Assembly: GCA_021823875.1 (NCBI GenBank)
Contig: JAKAMD010000026.1
Location: 1-16,910, forward strand
Direction: 5' to 3'
Origin: Pseudomonadota bacterium
GTDB taxonomy: Bacteria > Pseudomonadota > Alphaproteobacteria > Rhizobiales > Xanthobacteraceae
DNA: 16,910 nt
Shown: piece by piece, positions 6,637 to 14,142 of the stretch
Layout: every line of letters begins with the position of its first letter
How positions within the stretch are numbered: position 1 is the stretch's first letter
Translations under genes and position numbers: made by a program
The notes under the pieces: model-generated
What the model was told of the DNA's origin: nothing
The model's database searches: none
Seen by the model: only the letters and a program-made list of their open reading frames with translations

Positions 6637-6903
6637 TTACTTCGAGCCGGTGGTGCTGGTATGGGGATTGGCGGTGCAGGCCGCGCCGTTGGCGCCCTTC
6701 TGACAGGCCGACAGGCTTGCGAACTTGCAGTTCAACTCGCCGGACTTGGTCTTCACGCAGAATTTGCTGGTACCGATGATACGGGCCGACTTGCTCATCG
6801 AGCTCGTGCCCATTTGACTGTCCTTGCTCATCCCGGCCGCGCTGGCGATGGACACGCCGGCGATCAGGGCGACGACGGCGGTGAGGGTGGTCAGCGTTTT
6901 CAT
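6637..6903 (-). CDS. Small secreted DUF3551-like protein
   Basis: This 88-residue protein has a clear signal peptide (MKTLTTLTAVVALIAG.. with cleavage near ASA-A at 20-23), a Met/Ser-rich linker (about 25-40) and a C-terminal cysteine module with C49, C59, C67 and C76. The spacing FCxxxxxxxxxCxFxSLxxCQ..C..NP resembles DUF3551, a small periplasmic family abundant in Bradyrhizobium relatives with no known function. I chose ATG 6903 over a much longer frame because the signal peptide starts there and AAGGAGG (6910-6916 on the plus strand) is ideally placed. A perfect EcfG-type promoter lies upstream, so expression under general stress is predicted. It is divergent from mccB. Confidence 0.8.
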   Translation of the reverse strand: MKTLTTLTAVVALIAGVSIASAAGMSKDSQMGTSSMSKSARIIGTSKFCVKTKSGELNCKFASLSACQKGANGAACTANPHTSTTGSK

Positions 6904-6955
6904 CAAATGCCTCCTTGAGCTGCATGCGTGTTGCCGCAGACGCGGCACTTCCAAC

Positions 6956-6980
6956 AACGGCCACCGCTTCGGCACGTTCC
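6956..6980 (-). promoter_or_regulatory. EcfG (general stress sigma factor) promoter motif
   Basis: Read on the minus strand, GGAAC (plus 6976-6980) and CGTT (plus 6956-6959) are separated by exactly 16 bases. This matches the alphaproteobacterial EcfG consensus GGAAC-N16/17-CGTT. It points at the secreted-protein gene and predicts a leader of about 45 bases with the strong ribosome binding site inside it. Confidence 0.65.
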
Positions 6981-7111
6981 GGGAACTGCGGTTTATTCGG
7001 AAAAAATTTCGAACCATGGCGGTCTTGCGGCACGCTGGCGGCGAAGCCGCGACGGCCATTGCCTTCGCGGCGGCGCCAAGGCAGGCTTGAACGCAAAGCC
7101 GGGAGGAGACT

Positions 7112-8719
<1,608 letters not shown>

Positions 8720-8754
8720 GGGGAAAATATGGCACAAGAGAGTCGCATAATAAG

Positions 8755-9390
8755 ATGAACGATTTCGAGAAATTAATTCGTGCCGGCATTGAATCAGCGC
8801 AGAAGTCCTGCGTTCGGATTGCTCAGTGTTGGTTATGGGACGTTCCAGAATCATTCTTCCAACATGAACTTGCTCGTAAGATCGGCCTCAAAATGCGTGG
8901 CCGCGTGTACACTGAGATTTCGCGACGGAAGATTGCTAACGATCCAAATCTTGCGGGCGTCCCCAAATTCAAGCCTGATAAACATCTTGATAACAAGCGA
9001 TTTGACTTAGTTGTCTGGCGCAGGGATATGAAAGGGATACGTGCAATTATTGAGATCAAGCGGACAAATCGCCTGCGAGCAGTGCGGGGTGATGCCGAGA
9101 AGGTGAAAAAATATATGACCCGAACGGCAATGAGTGAGATTTGATATTAGATCGTATATTCTGAAGTCGACGATAGAGATCAGCGTGCCAAGGGTAACGC
9201 GCGGAATCGTTTTTTACTTAAGCGAATGAAGCGCTGGGAAGACGCGCTACGAGAAGAGGGATGGACAATGTGTTATCACAAAGCTTTTTCGCCACAATAT
9301 TGTAGAGATTTTAAGGGCGGTCCCCAATGGTCTTGGGGGTACGCTCTGTACAAGCTACGGAAAACGGCAAACAAAAATCATAGCCCGTAG
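8755..9390 (+). pseudogene. Broken PD-(D/E)XK nuclease-like gene with two in-frame stops
   Basis: One reading frame runs from ATG 8755 to TAG 9388-9390 (about 211 codons) and is interrupted only by TGA 9142-9144 and TAG 9148-9150, one codon apart. The first part (129 residues) has FFQHELARKI with E38, FDLVVW with D84 and AIIEIKR with E100 and K102. This is the layout of a PD-(D/E)XK nuclease core. After the stops the frame continues with a beta-strand-like IVYSEVDD and a coherent tail (MKRWEDALREEGW.., GGPQWSWGYALYKLRK). The stops fall in what should be one strand, so this looks like a once-continuous protein. GTG 8716 is an alternative start. Base and codon use are clearly A/T-richer than in the neighbours, indicating transfer. 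The function (restriction, repair or mobile-element nuclease) is inference only. Confidence 0.6.
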
Positions 9391-9437
9391 CAAGCGTAGG
9401 GTGGACTGGACAAAGGCGCGCAGCGCGCCGGCCCACT
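9391..9437. repeat. REP-like palindromic intergenic element
   Basis: GCGTAGGGTGGAC and GGCCCAC flank a perfect GGCGCG (9415-9420) / CGCGCC (9424-9429) hairpin with a CAG loop. GTGG and CCAC give an outer pairing. The GTAGGGTGG...CCCAC form resembles dispersed palindromes common between genes in Bradyrhizobium-type genomes. It sits between the broken nuclease gene and the end of higA and may terminate either transcript. Confidence 0.5.
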
Positions 9438-9438
9438 A

Positions 9439-9741
9439 TCACGCCGCATCTTTCCGCATCGGCTTGATCCGTTTCAGCGCCGCGGCCGCCTCATCCTCCG
9501 CGCGCTCCAGATCATACTGCGCCTGCATTCCCATCCAGAACTGCGGTGTGGTGCCGAAATAGCGCGCCAGCCGCAGCGCGGTGTCGGCGGTCACCGGCGT
9601 TTCCTCGCGCGCCAGCCGCTCGATGCGCGTACGCGGCACGCCGCAGGCCTGCGCGACGCCGTAGGGCGTGAGCTTCATCGGCACGAGGAACTCCTCGCGC
9701 AGAATTTCGCCGGGGTGGATCGGGGGAAGCCGCTTAGCCAT
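9439..9741 (-). CDS. higA: HigA-family antitoxin (XRE helix-turn-helix)
   Basis: This 100-residue protein begins IHPGEILREEFL, the hallmark of HigA/VapI antitoxins. A helix-turn-helix follows (about 24-60: MKLTPYGVAQACGVPRTRI), then ALRLARYFGTTPQFWMGMQAQYDLE, which is strongly diagnostic. It should neutralise the HigB toxin and repress its own operon by binding the palindrome upstream of higB. Its ATG lies 10 bp after the higB stop, the usual toxin-first order of higBA. The C-terminal Ala/Lys-rich tail is unremarkable. Confidence 0.93.
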   Translation of the reverse strand: MAKRLPPIHPGEILREEFLVPMKLTPYGVAQACGVPRTRIERLAREETPVTADTALRLARYFGTTPQFWMGMQAQYDLERAEDEAAAALKRIKPMRKDAA

Positions 9742-9751
9742 GCTCGTCCTC

Positions 9752-10036
9752 TCAATGATAATCCACGATCTCGACGTCCTCGGGCCCCGCCGCTGTCCAG
9801 CGGAAGACGATCCGCCATTGGTCGTTGATGCGGATTGAATGTTTGCCCGCGAGGCTGCCCTTCAAAGCTTCCAGTTGGTTGCCGGGCGGGATCGCCAGGT
9901 CTCCCAGTGCCCCAGCATTGTTCAATTGCACGAGCTTGCGCCGGGCGATCTTTCCCAGAGCGAAAGAGAATCCTTTTGGCGCCTGCCGGTCCCGCAGGAT
10001 CGCCTCGGCCAACTTGCCCTTGTACGAACGGATCAT
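9752..10036 (-). CDS. higB: HigB/RelE-family toxin
   Basis: This 94-residue protein matches the HigB plasmid-maintenance-killer family from end to end: LNNAGALGDLAIPPGNQLEALKG, then GKHSIRINDQWRIVFRW and the terminal EDVEIVDYH. The family cleaves mRNA on the translating ribosome, and the basic and aromatic residues of the SIRINDQWRIVF strand form the usual active surface. It appears full length with no disabling change. It is the first gene of the operon, and its promoter carries a palindromic operator at 10061-10083. It lies in the accessory stretch after mccB, where it may stabilise acquired DNA. Confidence 0.93.
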   Translation of the reverse strand: MIRSYKGKLAEAILRDRQAPKGFSFALGKIARRKLVQLNNAGALGDLAIPPGNQLEALKGSLAGKHSIRINDQWRIVFRWTAAGPEDVEIVDYH

Positions 10037-10060
10037 GGCGGCGCCATGCTATAGATTTTT

Positions 10061-10089
10061 ATAGTATCACATAGAGATACTATGAGCAA
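10061..10089 (-). promoter_or_regulatory. higBA promoter with palindromic operator
   Basis: On the minus strand TTGCTC (plus 10084-10089) and TACTAT (plus 10061-10066) are spaced by exactly 17 bases. The perfect inverted repeat ATAGTATC (10061-10068) / GATACTAT (10076-10083) with a 7-base spacer fills the gap and overlaps the -10 box. This is the expected binding site for HigA autorepression. The higB ATG follows about 25 bases downstream of the -10 box. Confidence 0.65.
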
Positions 10090-10095
10090 GCCCGC

Positions 10096-10296
10096 TTACC
10101 GTCCGATCAGCCACAGCACGGCGCTCAGCACCACGCTCAGAACGATCGACGTCACGATCGGGAAATAGAACGTGGTGTTGCCGCGCTTGAACTCGATGTC
10201 GCCAGGCAGGTGGCCGAGACCGAGCTTGGCCACGTAAGGCCAGAGCAGACCGGCCACCAGCAGGATCAGCCCGGTGAAGATCAATATACGCGCCAT
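10096..10296 (-). CDS. DUF2905 family small membrane protein
   Basis: This 66-residue protein has two membrane helices (about residues 3-20 and 42-63) around the conserved DUF2905 core LGLGHLPGDIEFKRGNTTFYFPI. No function is known for the family. I chose ATG 10296 because GGGAG stands eight bases upstream and the family normally starts with a short M-x-x-I-L-I-F-x-G-L-I-L sequence. A start six codons earlier is possible. It is divergent from the short-chain dehydrogenase gene. A 59-bp gap holding the higBA promoter separates its end from higB. Confidence 0.88.
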   Translation of the reverse strand: MARILIFTGLILLVAGLLWPYVAKLGLGHLPGDIEFKRGNTTFYFPIVTSIVLSVVLSAVLWLIGR

Positions 10297-10384
10297 GCCA
10301 ATTCTCCCGCGCATGACATAAGCTGGCGGCGCGTGCGCAGCAAGGCGCGGCGCGGAGTCAACCAGCGCACAAGGGAGAGTGCCG

Positions 10385-11080
10385 ATGACCGAAACCTATA
10401 AGTCAGCCCTCATTGTCGGCGCCGGTTCCGGCCTGTCGGCTTCGGTGGCGCGCGTCTTCGCCAAGGCCGGCATGAAAATTTCGCTGGCCGCCCGCTCGAC
10501 CGACGATCTCGCCGCGCTGGCGCAGGAGATCGGCGCCAAGACCTATGCCTGCGATGCCGGCGACCGCGCCCAAGTCGACAGGCTGTTCGCCGCGCTCGAT
10601 AGCGAGGGCGCGCCCGACGTCGTCGTCTACAATGCGAGTTACCGCACGCGCGGGCCGCTGATCGAGCTCGATCCCGCCGAAGTGGCGAAATCGCTGCACG
10701 TGTCCGCCTTCGCCGGCTTCCTGGTGGCGCAGGCCGCGGTCAAGCGCATGCTGCCGCGCGGTCGCGGCGCCGTGCTGTTCACCGGTGCTTCGGCCAGCGT
10801 GAAGGGCTATGCCCAGTCGGCGCCTTTCGCCATGGGCAAATTCGCGCTGCGCGGGCTGGCGCAGAGCATGGCGCGCGAGCTGGCGCCGCAGGGCATTCAT
10901 GTCGCGCATTTTGTGATCGATGGCGGCATCGCCAGCGCGCATCGCGTGGCGCCGGCCGATAGACCGGACTCCTTGCTCGATCCCGACGCCATCGCTGAGA
11001 CCTATCTGCACGTGTTGCAGCAGCCGCGCAGCGCCTGGACCTGGGAAGTCGAGCTCCGGCCTTGGGTGGAGAAGTTCTGA
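10385..11080 (+). CDS. Short-chain dehydrogenase/reductase family protein, atypical active site
   Basis: This 231-residue protein has the SDR Rossmann fold with a variant cofactor motif GAGSGLSASVARVF (12-25), NAS at 83-85 in place of NAG, a FTGASAS strand (132-138), and ELAPQGIHVAHFVIDGGI (165-182), typical of SDRs. The catalytic YxxxK is F148-A-M-G-K152, so the Tyr is replaced by Phe while the Lys is kept. This subfamily with Phe is, as far as I know, not rare, but the catalytic role is uncertain. AGGGAG at 10372-10377 is placed seven bases before ATG 10385. A GTG two codons earlier is less likely. No substrate can be inferred from the context. Confidence 0.88.
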   Translation: MTETYKSALIVGAGSGLSASVARVFAKAGMKISLAARSTDDLAALAQEIGAKTYACDAGDRAQVDRLFAALDSEGAPDVVVYNASYRTRGPLIELDPAEVAKSLHVSAFAGFLVAQAAVKRMLPRGRGAVLFTGASASVKGYAQSAPFAMGKFALRGLAQSMARELAPQGIHVAHFVIDGGIASAHRVAPADRPDSLLDPDAIAETYLHVLQQPRSAWTWEVELRPWVEKF

Positions 11081-11116
11081 GCCGAGTTATTGGATGAGCG
11101 CGCCGCAATCTCGTTT

Positions 11117-11139
11117 CCCTCTCCCACAGGGGGAGAGGG
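11117..11139 (+). terminator. Perfect 9-bp stem after the dehydrogenase gene
   Basis: CCCTCTCCC (11117-11125) and GGGAGAGGG (11131-11139) pair perfectly around ACAGG. The stem begins 36 bases beyond the stop at 11080. No T-run follows, and similar CTCTCCC..GGGAGAG units are dispersed in related genomes, so it may be a repeat that also acts as a terminator. Confidence 0.45.
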
Positions 11140-11226
11140 TTGCGCCGTGCTCTCCCGCTCGGCCATGATCCTTCCTATATTGCAGGTAACAAACACCGGT
11201 GGCGGCAATACCAGCCGCTCGTGCCC

Positions 11227-11275
11227 GCGCGTGATCCCGAAAAGTGGGTACCGGTTTTCGGACAAGATCACGCGC
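11227..11275. repeat. 49-bp palindromic repeat, copy 1
   Basis: Perfect outer arms GCGCGTGATC (11227-11236) and GATCACGCGC (11266-11275) enclose CCGAAAA (11237-11243) and TTTTCGG (11255-11261) around GTGGGTACCGG. The same element occurs, inverted, at 13315-13363. It resembles the CCGAAAAGTGG..CCGGTTTTCGG palindromes scattered in Rhizobiales genomes (RIME/REP-like). Confidence 0.8.
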
Positions 11276-11406
11276 CAGCAAGAAGTTCACGAGGGCGAGC
11301 CCGCGGGTGACCCGGGCTTTTGCCGCCGCCGGTTCCTCACGCGGCCGTGATTTTCCGTGACGCTGCTGTGACCGCCAATTCAGATCGCGTTTACCGGCTC
11401 CGCCTA

Positions 11407-11424
11407 GAGCGCGTTGCATTTAGG
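11407..11424 (+). repeat. Left terminal inverted repeat of the IS
   Basis: GAGCGCGTTGCATTTAGG directly follows the TA dinucleotide. It matches the reverse complement of the right end except at two adjacent bases (GT against TC). Confidence 0.85.
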
Positions 11425-11496
11425 CGGAATCGGGCGGGATTCCCAAAGGCCAGCGAATTTGATTCAACCTTCTGGCTGGAGTGGAGGCCAGCATGG

Positions 11497-11883
11497 ATGG
11501 CTGGAGCCTATTCGCAGGATTTGCGGAATCGAGTGATTGATGCGGTTGAGAAAGAGGGGATGAGCCGTCGAGCGGCAGCGCGGCGGTTCGGGGTCAGCGA
11601 GTCGGCGGCGGTCAAATGGCTGCAGCGCTTTGAGGACACCGGTCAGCGTCAGCCGGTCGGCACGGGCGGTCACCGCCCGTCCACGCTCAGGCCGCACCGC
11701 GACTTCATCGTGGCCGCGCTGGAGGACAAGTCCGACCTCACGTTGGAGGCCCTGGGACGGCGGCTTTTGGCCGAACGTGGCGTGAAGACCGACACGTCGG
11801 TGCTGAGCCGCTTCCTGCGGCGCGAGGGGATCACGCTCAAAAAAAGACGCTGGTCGCGCGCGAGCAGGATCGCCCGGACGTAA
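11497..11883 (+). CDS. IS630 transposase, N-terminal frame (orfA)
   Basis: This 128-residue frame holds the DNA-binding part: YSQDLRNRVIDAVEKEG followed by a helix-turn-helix, MSRRAAARRFGVSESAAVKWLQRF (about 22-45), and the second winged segment VLSRFLRREGITLKK. I chose ATG 11497 because GGAGG (11483-11487) is nine bases upstream. The natural protein continues in the -1 frame at the A7 run 11839-11845 (codons for KKTLVAREQDRPDV follow). Without slippage this frame adds about a dozen unrelated residues and ends at TAA 11881-11883. The short product may act as a regulator, as in other frameshifting IS elements. Confidence 0.85.
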   Translation: MAGAYSQDLRNRVIDAVEKEGMSRRAAARRFGVSESAAVKWLQRFEDTGQRQPVGTGGHRPSTLRPHRDFIVAALEDKSDLTLEALGRRLLAERGVKTDTSVLSRFLRREGITLKKRRWSRASRIART

Positions 11884-12446
11884 GCCGCCGCCGCGCCCAA
11901 TGGCGCAAATATCAAGGTCGGATCGATCCCACGCGGCTTGTCTTCATCGACGAGACCTGGGCCAAGACCAACATGACGCGCACCCATGGCTGGGCAGCGC
12001 GCGGCAAACGGCTCGTCGACAAGACCCCGCACGGCCATTGGAACACGACAACCTTCCTGGCCGCGCTGCGCCATGACCGGATCGATGCTCCCTGCCTGTT
12101 CGACGGGCCGATCAATGGCGAACTGTTTCTCGCCTATGTCGAACGGGTTCTCGTCCCCACCCTCGCGCCTGGCGATGTCGTCATCCTCGACAATCTCGGC
12201 AGCCACAAGAGCAAGGCGGTTCGCAATGCCATCCGCGCCGTCGGCGCCAGGCTGATCTTCCTGCCCAAATACTCCCCCGACATGAACCCGATCGAACAGG
12301 TCTTCGCCAAGCTCAAGACGCTGCTGCGCAAAGCCGCCGCGCGAACCGTCGACGCCATCTCTGCCGCCATCGGTCAGCTCCTCGGCCGCTTCACGCCACA
12401 GGAATGCGCCAACTACTTCAAAAACGCCGGATATGCATCAACCTAA
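11844..12446 (+). CDS. IS630 transposase, catalytic DDE frame (orfB)
   Basis: This frame is open from the A7 run to TAA 12444-12446. It encodes the RNase H-like catalytic domain: Asp in FIDETW (codon 11949-11951), Asp in VILDNLGSHKS (12189-12191) and Glu in SPDMNPIEQVF (12294-12296), with 34 residues between the last two, as in IS630/Tc1 enzymes. HGWAARGKR and FLPKYSPDMNPIEQ are family signatures. There is no plausible independent ribosome binding site near its start, so it is most likely made as a fusion with orfA by -1 frameshifting or transcriptional slippage. An internal ATG at 11973 would lose the first catalytic Asp. Confidence 0.87.
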   Translation, partial: KTLVAREQDRPDVSRRRAQWRKYQGRIDPTRLVFIDETWAKTNMTRTHGWAARGKRLVDKTPHGHWNTTTFLAALRHDRIDAPCLFDGPINGELFLAYVERVLVPTLAPGDVVILDNLGSHKSKAVRNAIRAVGARLIFLPKYSPDMNPIEQVFAKLKTLLRKAAARTVDAISAAIGQLLGRFTPQECANYFKNAGYAST

Positions 12447-12459
12447 ATGCAGAGCGCTC
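12442..12459 (-). repeat. Right terminal inverted repeat of the IS
   Basis: CCTAAATGCAGAGCGCTC lies immediately before the TA at 12460-12461 and is complementary to the left end at 16 of 18 positions. It begins inside the last codons of the transposase region, within a few bases of the stop. Confidence 0.85.
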
Positions 12460-12499
12460 TAGGCACCCGACACCGCGTAAGAGCTATTAGCGGCAGCGT

Positions 12500-13291
12500 T
12501 CAGAGTATCATCCCATCAAACGCCGGCTCGACATTGTCGGGCAGCTCCGCACGCAAAGTGGCGTAGTCCATGTCGCTGTGCAGATTGGTCAGGATCGCCC
12601 GTTTGGGCTTCACCCGGGCGATCCAGCGCAGCGCTTCCTCCAGGTTCATGTGGCTCGGGTGCGGCGGCCGCCGCAGCGCGTCGACGATCCAGACGTCGAG
12701 GCCGGCCAGGGCGGCGATGCTGGCCTCGGGCAGGCTCTTGATGTCGGCGGAATAGGCCACATTGCCGAAACGGAAGCCGAGCGAGGGGATGTCGCCGTGG
12801 TCTTGCACCACGGGCAGCGCCTCGACCGAACCACCCTGCCCGTGGATCGAAACCGGCCGTCCGGCCTCGATCCGGTGCTCGGTCAGGATTGGCGGATAGC
12901 CGCTGCCGGGTGGAGTCATGAAACAGTAGCCGAAGCGGGCGTGCATGGCGCGCGAGGTCGGCTCGTCCAGATAGACGTCGACGCGGCGGCGCTTGTGAAT
13001 GAACAGCGGCCGCAAATCGTCGATGCCGTGGGTGTGGTCGGCATGCTCGTGGGTGATCAGCACGCCGTCGAGCCAGTCGACCTGGGCGTCCAGGAGCTGC
13101 AGGCGCAGATCGGGCGTGCAGTCGACCAGAACGCGCGTAACTTTTCCTTGCCCCTGCGCGCGTTCCACCAACAAAGCGCAGCGCCGCCGCCGGTTCTTCG
13201 GATTGTTGGGGTCGCAATCGCCCCAGCCGAGCGCCACGCGCGGCACCCCCATGGACGAGCCGCAGCCGAGAATGGTGAAAGTCAGGCTCAT
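12500..13291 (-). CDS. MBL-fold metallo-hydrolase, PhnP-like
   Basis: This 263-residue protein has the metallo-beta-lactamase fold with the metal motif H81-E-H-A-D-H86, further ligands H165 (VQDHGD) and D183 (YSADIK), and a late His in NLHSDMDY (238). The N-terminus (LGCGSSMGVPRV.., GDCDPNNPKNRRRRCALLV) is typical of the PhnP-like phosphodiesterase/hydrolase group that follows tatD in many alphaproteobacteria. The substrate is unproven, and cyclic or linear phosphodiesters are the precedent. It is the last gene of the metG-tatD cluster, starting 15 bp after the tatD stop, and the IS element lies beyond its 3' end. Confidence 0.9.
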   Translation of the reverse strand: MSLTFTILGCGSSMGVPRVALGWGDCDPNNPKNRRRRCALLVERAQGQGKVTRVLVDCTPDLRLQLLDAQVDWLDGVLITHEHADHTHGIDDLRPLFIHKRRRVDVYLDEPTSRAMHARFGYCFMTPPGSGYPPILTEHRIEAGRPVSIHGQGGSVEALPVVQDHGDIPSLGFRFGNVAYSADIKSLPEASIAALAGLDVWIVDALRRPPHPSHMNLEEALRWIARVKPKRAILTNLHSDMDYATLRAELPDNVEPAFDGMIL

Positions 13292-13306
13292 GCGGCGTCT
13301 GCCATT

Positions 13307-14140
13307 TTACGCTTGCGCATGATCTTTTCCGAAAACCGGTTCCCACTTTTCGGGATCATGCGCTGGTCGCGGCACCTTGCTGAACAGCCGGAAGAAGTTT
13401 TCCGTGGTCTGCCGAGCGATCTCTTCGAAGGAAACGCCGCGCGTGGCGGCCAGCACCTTGGCGGTCTCCACCACGAAGGCCGGCTCGCAGCGTTTGCCGC
13501 GATATGGCAGCGGCGCGAGATAGGGCGAATCCGTTTCCACCAGGATGCGCTCGGCCGGCAGCGCCGCCGCGATGGCGCGCAGCTCATCAGTCCGCTTGAA
13601 CGTCAGAATGCCGGTGAAGGACACGTAATGGCCGAGTTCGATGGCGGTGAAGGCGAGGTCGCGTCCGCCCGTGAAACAATGCAGCACGGCCGGGAAGGCG
13701 CCCTGCCCGGTTTCTTGCCGCAAAATGCGCGCCATGTCGGCGTCGCATTCGCGCGCATGGATCACCAGCGGCAGCCCGGTTTCGCGGGCCGCGGCGATGT
13801 GGCGGCGCAAGCCTTCTTCCTGCGCGGTGCGCGGCGCGTTGTCGTAGTGATAGTCGAGCCCGGCCTCGCCGATGGCCACGACCTTGGGATGTTGGGCGCG
13901 TTCGATCAGCTCGGCCGTAGTGACGTCGAGCTCCTCATCGGCGTGATGCGGATGGGTGCCGATCGAGCAGAAGACGTCCGGATATTTCTCGGCAATGGCG
14001 AGGATGGACGCGTGTTTCTTGACGCGGGTGGAGATGCTCACCATGCGCCCGACCCCGGCCGCCCGCGCGCGCGCCACCACGGCGTCGAGTTCGCTGGCGA
14101 AATCCGGAAAATCGAGATGGCAATGGCTGTCCACCAGCAT
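13307..14140 (-). CDS. tatD: TatD family metal-dependent hydrolase (DNase)
   Basis: This 277-residue TIM-barrel protein has all TatD metal ligands: H6 and H8 in DSHCHLD, E92 in GEAGLDY, H128 in VIHARE, H154 in LHCFTGG and D204 in ETDSPYL. Family members are Mg-dependent 3'-5' DNases acting in the cytoplasm on oxidised or single-stranded DNA. It starts two bases beyond the metG stop, so the two are surely co-transcribed. The last residues, from about A260 to A276 (HDPEKWEPVFGKDHAQ), are encoded by a 49-bp palindromic repeat and are not part of the conserved fold, which ends near FFRLFSKV. A native ending near residue 258 would be usual for the family. Confidence 0.94.
   Translation of the reverse strand: MLVDSHCHLDFPDFASELDAVVARARAAGVGRMVSISTRVKKHASILAIAEKYPDVFCSIGTHPHHADEELDVTTAELIERAQHPKVVAIGEAGLDYHYDNAPRTAQEEGLRRHIAAARETGLPLVIHARECDADMARILRQETGQGAFPAVLHCFTGGRDLAFTAIELGHYVSFTGILTFKRTDELRAIAAALPAERILVETDSPYLAPLPYRGKRCEPAFVVETAKVLAATRGVSFEEIARQTTENFFRLFSKVPRPAHDPEKWEPVFGKDHAQA
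13315..13363. repeat. 49-bp palindromic repeat, copy 2, inside the tatD 3' end
   Basis: Arms GCGCATGATC (13315-13324) and GATCATGCGC (13354-13363) are perfect and enclose TTTTCCGAAAACCGG and CTTTTCGG. It is the same element as copy 1 at 11227 but in inverted orientation. It is translated as the tail of TatD and sits just upstream of the MBL gene start. Confidence 0.85.
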
Positions 14141-14142
14141 CG

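Larger units (their letters stand above)
11081..11404. other. Repeat-bearing intergenic stretch left of the IS element
   Basis: This gap of about 320 bp contains no gene I can support. It holds a 9-bp perfect hairpin 36 bases after the dehydrogenase stop, a 49-bp palindromic repeat, and otherwise GC-rich sequence without promoter or tRNA signals. The IS630 element is inserted at its right end. The frame open across it from 11320 is only an upstream extension of the transposase frame. Confidence 0.55.
11407..12459 (+). mobile_element. Complete IS630-family insertion sequence
   Basis: The element is 1053 bp and bounded by TA on both sides (11405-11406 and 12460-12461), the target duplicated by IS630/Tc1-mariner elements. 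The 18-bp terminal inverted repeats match at 16 of 18 positions. It carries one transposase split into two frames, with all three DDE residues present. It lies between the short-chain dehydrogenase and the MBL hydrolase genes and appears to interrupt no gene. By sequence it may still be active. Confidence 0.9.

Noticed and set aside
11320..11496. Upstream extension of the transposase frame
   Set aside because: It starts outside the IS boundary and crosses the terminal inverted repeat. ATG 11497 has the ribosome binding site.
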